NCBI GenBank assembly: GCA_008508345.1
Contig: QNGE01000899.1
Coordinates: forward strand, 147,361-211,360
Source of the DNA: Paragonimus westermani
Taxonomy: Eukaryota > Platyhelminthes > Trematoda > Plagiorchiida > Troglotrematidae
DNA: 64,000 nt
Reading direction: 5' to 3'
Each line of letters begins with the position of its first letter. Position 1 is the first letter of the stretch. This document shows positions 36,246 to 47,994 of the stretch, piece after piece. The notes under the pieces were generated by a model, which was given only the letters and a program-made list of their open reading frames with translations, did not search any database and was not told where the DNA came from. Position numbers and translations under genes: made by a program.

Positions 36246-39200
36246 GCCTGTGATTGACGGACAAATGTGCGTTACCCTTCTGGATCAAGGCTCCCCATTA
36301 CGTTTATCTCAATAGAGAAATTCCGAGATCTGTTGAACGCCCGTATATTCTGTGTTTGCGTCAGTGTTCAGTGCGGGCACTCATAACGGTTGCCAAACTA
36401 CATACCAACGAGAGGCGTTTTGCCCTGGATTTCGATGTGAAGTTATCTAGCTCTTCTACCGAGGCAATAATCGGTGCACAACGTTTTCTTCATCTTAGTG
36501 GATTGGTTACTGAGTCACCTCGTTCCAGTTCACACCAGCATGTCACACTCGATCATTATATCCACAGATTTCTGTCGTGTTGAAGGCTACTGGCTGCATC
36601 AACGAGATGGACGCGAATATCTCGCTGGAAAATGATTGTTAAATTGGGCTACTTTGACCGCAAAAATGCCGTGCTCAATTTGGACTAGACAACCTATCAT
36701 GTTTGAACCAGAGCACGTGGCTGTACCGTCGATAGCAGGATGATGTATCGCTTTAGAAAAAATAGCTACCAATGCAAGACTGCTTTTGTACTCTACGACT
36801 AAACTATACACAGCTGTAGACCACACTGGGTACCGTTAGCTAGAACTGGCTATATCTACTTGATGTATGTTGACTACGATTGTTACATACAGTCACCTTC
36901 CTGTTCAGGTTGAATAAATTTGAAGAAATGGCGTTAGGATGTCTACTGTGTAATACATATGAAAAAAGGCTACTTTATTCAAGCAATACTACGCACTACT
37001 GTTGCTCAGGCTTCATACTTTAATCACAACTGACTGAATCTACTGAATACACATCTCCGTCAAATATCAACATAATTATACGTGTCTACCCTTTGGTCAA
37101 TATTATCATTACCCATAGAAAATGGAAAACAGAGCATCAGTTTACGGTCCACTTAATCAGAAGAGATGCCAAAAATTTGGTCCGTGATTTTACTTACACA
37201 TATGTTTCTTGCTTAAACACGGTGGCAGCACAGGTTGCAACGTAATGTGAGTGACTGAGTAAAATTTCAAAATTATGGTAATTAAGATTTTCTTTGTTGA
37301 TTTTCACACGTCCTCTGTAGACCGTTGTCTGACGTGTTACTCTGAAATTACCTATCAAAGTAAAACGGCTAGACAATCCGTGTTCGAACAAGCTCAGCTG
37401 AAGCCATATGCAATAGGATGAGTTGACATCGGATTAAGGCAGACCGATAGGTGTTAGTGACGTGCTAAAACTGCGGTTTCTGCAAGAATCCATTCAGGTG
37501 GAATATTCCTTCGCCAGCAGATATCTTCGTATACATATCTATCTCCAATATGTACCACGTGCGAAATGACTGCTGGTGTGGTCGATATACTTGTTTGCAG
37601 ATTGTATGTACCGTACGCTTGGTTTTACGGTCGCACAACTGTCACACATTGCTCATTCGGACACCCATCAGGATACCACTGCTTCAGATGATTCAGTTCA
37701 ATGTTACCTCTCATCAGCAGTTACATTGGAAGTTACAACGCCAGGGACTTGGATAGCATTCTGGTATTTCAGTTTTATCACACACAGAGATAACCAGTCA
37801 CCCGGAGATCCACAGTCCCGGATTGCCTTCGGTGCATTGGAAGTGTTAATTCTGAACCAAAACCAGAAGCAATTGCACACTGTCCCTAGTGTACCTAAGA
37901 AACCATCTTGTAAACACGTGAGTTTTGCAGGTGTGTGTCTGCAGTGACTTGCCTAACATGTTGCCACGTGTCATCCTAGGTGGTAGTTGTTTTATTAAAA
38001 CCCACATAATGGGAATTTTCGTGTCGACTCGAACTAAGCGAACTTCACACACTGCATGCGTCATTTTTCTCGACTTGTTGGGTTTATTAAAAACAAAGCA
38101 GCTAAATTTAACGATCATTTCTGAGTTAGTGGTTCATGTTGATCTCGATGAGTTAGCAAGGTGCCTTGAACGCGATACTAATATACATTTAAGATTATCG
38201 AGTACGACATGCTGACACGAAGTGGAACGAACAGCCCAATGACGACTCGATAAAACCGAGAAGTGTCACTCGTTCCTTAGCTTTTTAGCAGTAGGGCTAT
38301 GTAACATTGTGACAGAGTCCAGGACTGGTGGGATAAACCTAAAGCACAGCTCAGGCTCACTGAGAAAGTAGTTAGTTCCACACAGTCTTTTGCCAATCTA
38401 AGAGTCCGTTCCATTCATGGATGTAGCTTTTTATCGTCCAGCGTGTAGTGAAAAACTCATCGTTACAGCAGTTTGTTGGGGAAATATCGTGTGTTCACTT
38501 TAGTCGTTTGCACAATTGATGCACGCTAGTTTCCAGCCTTGCATTGTCTTTCAAATAAGAAAACCTGGACAAGCAACCAGATGATATTGATCGCAGACGG
38601 TGGTGGCTAAAACTGGCACTAAATATCTGCACACCCCCATGTCAGCCTACATGACTGTTTGTGCCGGTGCGTTTGGAATGTTCACCAAGCCGACTCCTGT
38701 AGGAAGGCAGATTTCGACGGGCCTCTCAGTCGAAATTCTACTGAATTGTGTTTGAGTGGGAGTTTTGTTTCTGGGTCCAAAACCGTAGAATGATTTGTAT
38801 ATACGATTGATTGGATGGACCGTCGACATTCATTTCTCTCATGCTCTTCTCTAGAGCGCCATAAACTTCTGTTCAACTTCAAATATCCGGGCGTTTTATG
38901 ACAGCATCCATCCGCTTAGGTCACCATTACTTTATTCTGAACAACACTTCGTACAGAATCTAAATTTGATTAGCTTCTTCCGAAAGCTTTTCCCAGCCAA
39001 CTGAACAACTCAATCTCTTAGTCATCTTATTTGTTCTCTATAATTTTCTATTAACCAAGAAAAGATGTGTAAAATGTTGCATGACAGGCTCGTGGGTATC
39101 CTGCATATTGCATGTTCCCGATGTCTGATTACGCTGTGGGCGTCTGGTCGGATTAAGTAAACCAATTTAAAAAATAACCCTTGTAATACCCGGCGTGCAG

Positions 39201-40289
39201 CTGTAAACCTGAGAATAAGGTGTTCCCCTTTTTCAGCCATCACTGTCCACTTCCACGTCAAATGCATTAATAGCAAATCGATAAACTACCTCACAGGTTA
39301 ATATCAATGCATTGGAGTCGAAAGAACAATTGACGGACACAGAGGTTCAAGCATTAGGACTGGCAATCTAAGGTAACAACCTGTTGGTAGTTCTGAAAGA
39401 AAATGTAGTCAACTTTATAAAGCGGGTACTAATGAAAGTAGGACAACGTAACTAATGATTATAAGAACGCCGAAACAGCCCACAGCTAGTGCTGAATCTG
39501 AGATTAATGATTCATCATCGTCCTGATCAACGGCAGTAATACGCCACTGGTATTCACGAAAAGAAAGCCCCAGCCAAGGAAAAGAGGAACGGAGAAACAA
39601 TTAACTATTGAAACCAACTCTGCCGATAATCAAACATTCAACTTCAGGGTGTTAGAACTTGCAAAAACCAGATCGTAGCAAGACAGTTTTCTCAGAGTTT
39701 CCGCTGTCTCGCATCAGTAAGTACACGCACTTCACAGATAACTCGACCAAACAACCATAACACTCACGCCAATGAGCCTGAGTAGCCGTCATCTCACCTA
39801 ACGTCTCCAGCCACCAATCCTGTAAGTCCTGAGGTTCCCAGCCTTGGAGGGAAACCCGACACACAATGGTCAACCCTGCACTGAGTCATCACTTGCCCAT
39901 CTCGCACCTTGCGCCGACCGGTTACAACATCGGCAACGAGTGTTAGGTGGGCCAGGCGACTAGCTGGCCTCCTTAATGCATGGCTTAGCTATCTAATCTG
40001 TGCAAATGCATAGATTAGACGAAAGAACTCGTTTGACATTTCTACCAAATATCCGCTTCCTAGCCTACTCGTTGCTTAATTGTTGGTCCAACACGATGTG
40101 AAGGATTTGACGCAAGCATAGTTGGTTAAATACTTACAGAACTTTCACGAGCGTTTAGATTCAGAGAAATGCACCTCTGTAGGCAAAGATGCACTAGATC
40201 GATAATTGCTACCCTAACCGTATTGGCACGAACTATAAGCTCATACCTTATGCCACTAAGTATATCAACGACGCGTAACGTGTCCAACA

Positions 40290-40567
40290 CTAGTGCCGTT
40301 TGAAAATAACCTACGCTCAAAGCACGGTTACAACATCTACCCACCGTTATCCGAGCGATGTAATGGTATCTCAAACCTGTCACCTAAAAGAGACTTTGCC
40401 TTATCAGGGTGGCCGACCTGAGCGTTCACATTCCCAGGCAAAACAGTTATATCACAGCCATGTGTCAATTTAAAGGGAGTGGCTAGATCAGTGTAGAAGG
40501 CGCCATTGACACCCACATGTTTCCAGTGAGTTGGAGACACAATGAAAAGTTTCCGACGATTTTGCAC
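40290..40567 (-). pseudogene. Non-LTR retrotransposon (RTE-like) endonuclease scrap
   Basis: The minus-strand frame has CDITVLPGNVNAQVG, then LLGDRF and RSDNG, followed after two in-frame stops by ERRLF. This order (I..GD.NAQVG, LLG..G, RSDNG..L, ..LF) is the central part of the APE-type endonuclease of RTE-like elements. The Asp of the GD.N motif is Asn here, and stops interrupt the frame, so it is inactive. No reverse transcriptase is attached. Confidence 0.6.
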
Positions 40568-42473
40568 TTAGAGCTGGTCGCAAGAGAACCTGCCAGGTGG
40601 ACGGCAGAGTCTACTGTCTACCGGAATCTAACCTACCGATACGGCTGTGGCCGTTGCGCCGGAGACCGTATCTACTCCAGCATGACCGACAGTGACCACC
40701 GTAGAGTTACCTGAAGTCTATGACCACTATCGACTAGATAGTGCGGATGCAGCCAGTTCCATACGTTCACTACTCTGGATTCTAGTATCTGGAATGCAGC
40801 AGACCAACATTCAACGAATCTAACGTTCATGCTAAAGCTGCTTCTCTATCTATCTGTTTCGGAGTGTAAAAACTGAACACGCTATTAATTTGCAAGGGAC
40901 GAGAGAGAGGTTTGATGCAGGGTGGAAGCAAATTGGCTTACAGGGACGGTATTACTATGGTTAGCTATAACTGTTGAGCAACTAGCAGAGTACTACTAGA
41001 TATGGGGTCCTAAAGGATCCTAATGGATGAGCTGGATAGGATAATGAGGAAAGGATAAACGGAAGCATGTTTTCATCCGTCCACCCTGCTATATACAGCA
41101 TACTGAACAACCTAGTTTATACTGTCAGACAGCCTGGCAGTATGAAATTACTGGTGTTTTGAACATGCATGGCTGTACTAGGGATGGGCCACTGCTGGGC
41201 GACTCAAGCCCAACCAAAGTCTTCAGCATAAAAGCCCGTACTCCAAGGCAGTATGTAATGGCAATTTACCAAGATTACTTTTCTCGGAAAAAGGTGGTAA
41301 CCTGCCTCTACCCTCCAACAAGGAAAAACAGACAACTCTGGCTTATCAGATTGCTGTTTGCTGGCCTGTTTAGCGTGAGTGGTTACGTCGATGTGAACAA
41401 AATATCGTCTTAATAATACGTGTGTAATTGAGATAAGCAAGCCGTCACATCGCATCAAGATACACTGTCCTTGTGACAAGGTTACCGCTGTACGGTGCTT
41501 TGGTTTCGAGAGATATTTTACAGGGTGGACTGCGTAGTACTTACGTGATCGGACCCTCTTCCTAAGGCTTTTTAAAGAGGGAAGGGTTTCAAACACTCAG
41601 GTCAAACACACGTAATGGCATCATTGGAACCAGGATGAAAAGTAGGCTAACTTTTCAAAAACTTCCAGTAACATCATCTCACCGGAATGACGTCGTATAT
41701 CGGTTCAGTCTCCAGCATGGTGAGACTGAATGCGGAGACTAAACTTGGATTCTTCTCGGTAATTTCTGAACAACAAAGAATACGGCAGACAAAGTAACTG
41801 TTTTCGAGAGGATAACATTTGGTCCCACTGTCATCTCAACTGGAACGACGGTTATACCACACAACCCGCAGGTAAGAGTCCCTGAAAGCGCATTCGAAGA
41901 ATAAAATTCTACATCCTCTCCCGTCTTGGTTCGTACGTAAGGTCCAGCTGTACTTCAATTTCAACGAGTTTCATCTTTTTAAAAATTTTCAAGCATCCGG
42001 CCTTCACTATACAATCATAGGTACTTCGTTACCAGAAAGTATCAGTAGTTTTACGCGCTGGAGGGAGTCACACTGACCACTTAAGCCAGAGTAAGATGTG
42101 GCCAGTGAGCCGTATAAGGTGAGTAGCCTTTGAATGGACACTCAAATAGGACGCAGTAACGAACGAAACCACCAGTTTCGACACAATTATTGAAGTGCAT
42201 TTACCTCTTCCGTTGGATCGCAATCATATAGAGAGTCATATGCTTACACGCTCACACAATCGCGCGGCCTAACTTACGTCAGATAAGCCACGCAGCAAAC
42301 TAATCACGTGAGAAAGTACTTACATATTCGTCAGTTCGTTATTAGTCGTTTGCCTTTGGCTATTCATCTTACATGCCTGTACCATTTTGAATCAATCAGC
42401 ACACCATGTTTTGTGACTTACCAACACGTGTGCTGCTTATCCCAGCGGGCGTCTTTAAAGGCTGGCGACGAGG

Positions 42474-42938
42474 TTGGCTGAAACAGCATCAGTGGAACTA
42501 TTACAGCAACAACAGAGGCAAATGCGGCAGCAACGGGATCAGATCGAACGGCAGCAAAAAATGATGCATCATCACCGGAAAACTTTTTCGAAGCAGCAGC
42601 AGATGAGTGCTAAGATTTTTGAGTCACTCACAACTCACCAAACCGTCCTGATTACGTCACATGCAGCCGCCACTTTGGAAACGAAGCTGAAAGAGACCTT
42701 GCCAAACAGCATTCATGAGTTCAATTATGACCCAAATAATGGTGTGATACTTTCGTCCTGGCATCAACGTTACAAAGACATCTTCCTGGTTGATGCAGCC
42801 GCGCTGAACCAGTTCACCAAGGTGCGCCTCTTAATGCAGAAACTAGGCGCAGCTGAACACGCTCAGTATCGCAACTATGTTCTTTTACAGAAGCCTCGTG
42901 ACTTCACTCTGAAAGAAACCGTTGCACAACTTTGATCA
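42474..42938 (+). pseudogene. Gypsy-type gag relic
   Basis: The frame opens with TTG-GCT where ATG would be expected, then a glutamine-rich coiled-coil stretch (LLQQQQRQMRQQRDQIERQQ), then a capsid-like part with FNYDPNN, SWHQRYKDIF and KVRLLMQKLGAAEH, ending at DFTLKETVAQL and a stop. The coiled-coil plus W-x-x-R-Y block is typical of flatworm gypsy gag proteins. The open frame is 153 codons and looks truncated at the C terminus. Confidence 0.65.
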
Positions 42939-43077
42939 ATTTTCCGTGAAAGAACACGCAATGCAATCTTCGATATAACTGCTTGAAAATTTCTGTTGAT
43001 GACTGTGTGGACAGTGACACTTCGTTCGATTTTGCCCGTGTCGTAGACACGTAAACAGTGTAATAGTATGAGTCACA

Positions 43078-43446
43078 ATGAATCACACTGCAGACAATCA
43101 ACCCAAGGCTTCCGCGCACGTCGCCTGTCCAACATGGTGTTTACTGCAACCAGTGATATTGTTCACCAATAGAAATATGACTCTTCATATTGAAAATCTC
43201 CAAGTTACGTTGCAGATAGATGCTGCGTCGGATATCACAATTATTTCTCCTTTAACGTGGATCAATCTCGGAAGACCATTGTACAGGCCAACAAGCAGAG
43301 TAGCCAAGAATGCCAGTGAACACCAGGTTCCCCTTCTTGGTGAGTTAACATGTCCTTTCTGTTTTCGTGATAGATGTGATTCTAGCGTTTACTTCATTCA
43401 CCTAAATCTTTTGGGTACAGACTGGGTAGAAAAAAATGATCTGTAG
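43078..43446 (+). pseudogene. Gypsy-type retropepsin relic
   Basis: Contains LQIDAASDITIISPLTW, where an active retropepsin has Asp-Thr-Gly (or Asp-Ser-Gly) and this has Asp-Ala-Ala, then LLGTDWVEKNDL, the usual C-terminal flap/ILG..W block. The catalytic triad is damaged, so this is a dead copy. A stop follows immediately at 43444-43446. Confidence 0.6.
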
Positions 43447-44037
43447 AATATACCGTTTAATTCTGTTTGTGACGTGGATGTTTGTGCGACGTGGTTGCAG
43501 TCTGCGGTAAAATGCGTATTGGTTTTGTGCAACAGCTATCAAACAAGTCTCCCGACATTTTTACGGAAAATTTAGGCAGATGCACATTGGTTATATCTGT
43601 ATCCGCAACTGGCAACAGCAGGGACGAAACGTGTAGAAAAAGTCAGTGATGAAGGCAAACAACAAAACAAACCAGTAATGGAGCACTCAAGCAGTTAGGT
43701 GAAGCATAACTGACCTGTAAGCTGTACTGTCAACTGGTATGATGACACCAGACACTCAAGTGGACCACAGTTCACATCATATCCTACCTCTTAAAGCCGA
43801 GCGTTTTGCTCATTCAGGTAGTTACCACACATGCAATAACTTGACTAACTGGTTTCTTCCAATGGCTAGTGGCCATTAACAGATGCGTCTGGCGAAAAAG
43901 CATGAGATTTTTGACGATGTGCTAGGTTTTGGAGTCGTTAATGACGCTGACTTTACAGCTCCTGTGGAAAGGTCTTTCCTCAATAGCGACAGAAGACATA
44001 CATCGCGAGATGTTAACTTTTCGTTTACTCTCTTCGT

Positions 44038-45700
44038 TCACAGAGCCGGACGGTGAGTATTGATCAACACTGCCTCGGAGAAAGCGAGCAGATTGGGGTC
44101 CTGATTACGCAACAGAACTTGAAACGAGTTGTCCGGGTCAACAACGTGACCTGTTTCCATCACGTAATTTGTGATGGATGAGGTCAGATTTGGTCTCAGT
44201 CGTTCTGTTACCCATGTCTGTTGCGTCATGGCATGTATCAACCAATAAGTCATACGCTCACTCATTCTTTGTCATAGGCACTGATTTGCTTTGCCAATAT
44301 AGACGTCACCGCAACTGCAAGTGAAGTGATAGATTATATGTGAGACAGAACATTTCGGTGGGTCACGATTACGAGTAGGCTGAGTAGCACTCCTAGTTGT
44401 GACTAGCAATCGCAATTCAGCCGCAGGTAATGTACGAGTCATGGCAGACTGTAATTTTTTGCTTACGTCAGCTGTGGCATGATCGTCTTTGAAAGGTAAG
44501 TTCAAAAGGGCCTGCATCTTGGGAACCGTACTGACGACAGTCCTGGTCAATCATTTCTGGCTGTGAATATCGATAAACTTCTCAAAATATCCGTTTGCAA
44601 GCAGTACCCTTCTTAATTTCGCCTCTTCTTGCAAATTTGGTTCGTACCAGGTCTCTTTTGTAAGTAATGGGCGCAACAGANGAAAAGATAAACTGTTGTT
44701 TGTTTCCTCCTCATGAGAAACAGAAAGATTAGGATGAACGGAATTGAAGTGGTTTAGGAGTGAATCAAAATGAATATTAGTAGTAAAAACCAAAATATCA
44801 TCTACATATCGCTTATAGAGGCTGGCACCTTCTATAGCATCAGATAGTTTTAATTCAATCATTCCTAAAAATATATCTGCAAGTGTAGGGCACAATGGGC
44901 TACCCATTGCCACACCATCAAATTGCTCATAGGACAATCCGCCGAAATCAAAACGGATAATCTCTGTACATAAAAGTATAAGTTCCTTAAGGTAATCAAC
45001 TGGGAGACAAAAAGGCAAATGTTGATGAGAAATAAAATCGCATAAAAAGTCAACTGTTTCACGGAGGGGGACGTTTGTAAATAAAGAGTCCACGTCGATA
45101 GAATACATCTTATGTGAACTCACTGATACGTTCTGTAAAGTTTGTGCAAGATCGAAGGAATCCTTTACACATCGAGGAGTAAACATCTGAGGGATCGGGT
45201 GGAGGCTGTCTACAAGCCATCTGGCAAGTTTGTGGTGCGGTGAGTTGTCCATGTACAAGATTGGTCTTAACGAGACATCATATTCATGTGTTTTGAAGCT
45301 CCTCTTAACTGTGGTGTGTGGGTTCCGGTTGGTTTCATCTGTCTGTATTGAAGTTCCGAGATACACACATGTAGTAGTTAGAGTTGATGCTCTCTTGAGA
45401 TTTGTTCCTCTACTAAAATGTTATCAGCAGTACTGTCTGTGTGAAATTTTCTTGCGTCCATTAGGATATCTTTCATTTTTGACTCAGAATCAGCTTTGTT
45501 CATGATAACTGTGCCGGAACCCTTGTCTGGCTGGAAGGAAACCACATCTTTCATTTCTCGCAGTTGTTTTAGAGCTTGGTAATGTTCAGATGTCAAACAA
45601 CAATGCTGAAGTATAGGTGAAGTCAGTAAATGGTGCAAAATATTGACCAGCTTCGCGGGGAACCATTCTTCATTTCCCTGTGAAGTTGGGAAGAAGTCTT
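44038..45700 (-). mobile_element. Penelope-like element: reverse transcriptase plus GIY-YIG, three stops
   Basis: On the minus strand, one reading frame runs from about 45640 down to 44038, broken only by in-frame stops at 45378-45380, 44551-44553 and 44272-44274, plus one ambiguous base at 44681. Blocks in order: FQPDKGSGTVIMNK, YSIDVDSLFTNVPL, FDGVAMGSPLCPTLADIFLG, YKRYVDDILVF (Tyr-Val-Asp-Asp at 44797-44808), then the GIY-YIG region FTCSCGDVYIGKANQ and ETGHVVD...EAVLIN. These are the hallmarks of Penelope RT followed by its endonuclease. The stops make this copy inactive, but the reading frame is otherwise preserved, so it is fairly young. Confidence 0.85.
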
Positions 45701-47628
45701 AATTTCATCATACAGGACTTTCCTAAAGGGCTTTCGTCAAGCCAGTATATGGATAATCAACAGAGTTAGGTAAGTTAACTGCACCTCAAGTATGAGGTTC
45801 CAGATATCAACACAATGCATTCTTAATCATCTAATGAAATGTTTTGTGACCCATAATGGTCGAACGGACTGTGCCGGTTCTGCAGGTGAAATTGCCGCAC
45901 GCCCACTTAGCCTGAGTGATAGGGCGACTAGGAGACCATCAGCCACTGGATTCCTCTTTGTGTGAACGCAGTTTAGGTGCAATAGATTCATTCTCCTTAG
46001 ACACCTTGGGAAACTAAATGTTCCTCGTAAAACCGAAGGTTTTCAGTAGGCTGACAGATGCAGTGCCATCGAGTCTTCCGGTTTATGTAGGAGGGCGCAA
46101 ACAAATTAGTATCTCCAGAATTTAAATGTGTAACTAAATCCATTACAAAGGCCCAAAGCGATGGAATTTTTTTATCCAGCCAAGGTCGCCTCGCGCATGA
46201 TTTACTGAGGAGGCTTGGACAGGATTCCAATTGATTAACTATCAGTAGTAGTCAGACGAACTGCAGACTAAACTGGTCCAGTAATTGTAGCACTTTTGAT
46301 AACATTTTACTAATAAACCTGAAGTAAAGCGTCCACCCGATGGAGAGTTTACTGTCATTCACAATACCGTAAAAACAAAGTAGAAACGGAACCTCATAAG
46401 ATAGCTGGTGGACAAAGTAAAGCAGGACTAGCATTTTTAACACATCAGGTCTAGAGCGAAATCTTGCAACAAATCTGCTGACAATAAATACCTTGAAAAC
46501 TTCACAATCTACTGTATGCAATGGCCGGATCTCGTGAACCGTAACCTTGACTTAGTTGATTTCATGGCAATAACAGATGACTCCCAGCACAACTTTGACC
46601 CACGTGGCAGATTATGGTCATAGAGTAAACGTGGACATTATAATAACTGAGGTCTTCTGCGTCACACGTGTTCACAATAGGGGTCTAAATAGCACAATTT
46701 TGTGAACAGCAACGGTCATCGGAATCTGGTGACGAGGCTTTAATTTATGCTCCACAAGTCACTCGTGCAGATACCAACGTTGTGATGCCTTGCAAGCTTG
46801 AACAGATGACAAGGCAGTACAGTAACTACAACCGTAATTCCCAAATGAAGTTGAACTCAAATCTTACCAGAGATCACTCGGCTCTCGCCTAACAATGGTT
46901 TTTATTTAGAAGGAACTCAGCTGCGAAAAATCTAGCATTTGCCTAGATTAGAGCTAGTCCATATCACTTAAAAATAAAACTACTTTCATATAAATTTGTT
47001 GCATTTCTTTTGAAGATCACACTAATTAAAGGACTTTGCTTAGCACTTCCATTCTGAAGAGTGATTCACAGCATAAGTAATGCCCGAAATATCGTTCGGT
47101 TAGCTATTGAAACATCTGTTCCCTTTTTATTTGTGAGGTCCTGAAACACGATGGTTGATCATACACACAAAATGGAACCGCAGTCAACACGCGCGCTGTT
47201 TGCAAGACTAAATATTTGTGGTAGATCGGAATAATTATTGAATTTGACTAACTGGGCGGAATATCCTCTAATAAAGCGTTGTCAGATAAAGCAACTGCGA
47301 AAATATAATGTTACGTGTATGAACGTGAATGAAAGCTTCCTTGTTTAGTGTGTCAGAACCGGATGCGACATTCCACCCAGTGACACCGAAATTGTACACT
47401 GAGTTTCCTCCTTTGTTGCACAACCAATTGGAAACCAACCCAGGTGGATACCTCAGACAGTTGTTTGAAAAGAGTGGACGGTTAGTGAGCGAACAAGAAT
47501 GTCGATTTTGACTATGGTACAATGTTCACTTAAAAGTTGGTTTTGTGCGCTTTGCGAATGATCTATGAAATTATGGAACAGGATCACTATGCTGAACTGT
47601 TTGAAGTACAAAGTCCACTTAGTGATCA

Positions 47629-47637
47629 TATAAAAAA
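47629..47637 (+). promoter_or_regulatory. Possible TATA box of copy C
   Basis: TATAAAAAA lies 39-47 bases upstream of the copy C start codon. That would leave a 5' UTR of only 10-20 bases. Position is the only support. Confidence 0.2.
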
Positions 47638-47675
47638 ATGTTCGAGTGCATCGACCAGTTACATGCAGTGGAATC

Positions 47676-47994
47676 ATGGAAGTGGTTTCAATCTACCTGT
47701 TATTATGTACAGTATTGAGTGTTACTGCTTTAGTTCCCAAGCCATTCAACACCACATTAGAAAACGATGTTTTCATTATCAGTGACCGGCTTGAACTCCA
47801 TCACGAATATTCAAAATGCAATATATTATATGAAGCCGGAAGACGGCTCACGGACCGTCTGCGTTTAAGACACACGTCGACAGACAACCTAGGTGAACCC
47901 ATAGGAATGATTACTTCAGTGCACATCAGCATCGTTAAAGGTTGTGACGAATCGAAGGGGATCATCTGGCCGTACGAATCGATGAATGAAGATT
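47676..47994 (+). CDS. Copy C exon 1
   Basis: Residues 1-106. Signal peptide, then LVPKPFNTT with a glycosylation sequon at residue 25 that copy B lacks. The block [12 protein letters not shown] matches copy B ([12 protein letters not shown]). Donor GTGAGT. Confidence 0.92.

Larger units (their letters stand above)
42463..43650 (+). mobile_element. Degenerate Ty3/gypsy retrotransposon (gag, protease, start of RT)
   Basis: A TGGCGACGAGG sequence at 42463, possibly a primer-binding site, is followed by gag, a protease scrap and, near 43556-43650, a frame-shifted ENLGRCT block like the segment before the RT core in these elements. No complete RT, RNase H, integrase or LTR pair was found. The 120 bp between gag and protease lack a zinc knuckle, suggesting an internal deletion. 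Confidence 0.65.
26751..47675. other. Intergenic spacer between copies B and C
   Basis: About 21 kb without a supported host gene. The left part (26751-40000) has only short open frames with no recognisable domain, a GATA/TA microsatellite near 32440-32480 and a TA repeat near 36150. The right part holds an RTE-like scrap, a gypsy relic and a PLE, listed separately. Confidence 0.6.

Noticed and set aside
37576..38215. Overlapping open frames including RVILGGSCFIKTHIMGIFVS as a retropepsin end
   Set aside because: The ILG-like block alone is too short, and no catalytic Asp motif lies upstream in a matching frame.
39652..39873. Minus-strand 73-codon frame rich in Trp as a transposon end
   Set aside because: It looks protein-like but matches no family I can name, and no other copy is visible in the window.
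41204..41596. 130-residue minus-strand open frame as a gene
   Set aside because: No domain, signal peptide or paralogue; the plus strand at the same place is also open, as in random sequence.
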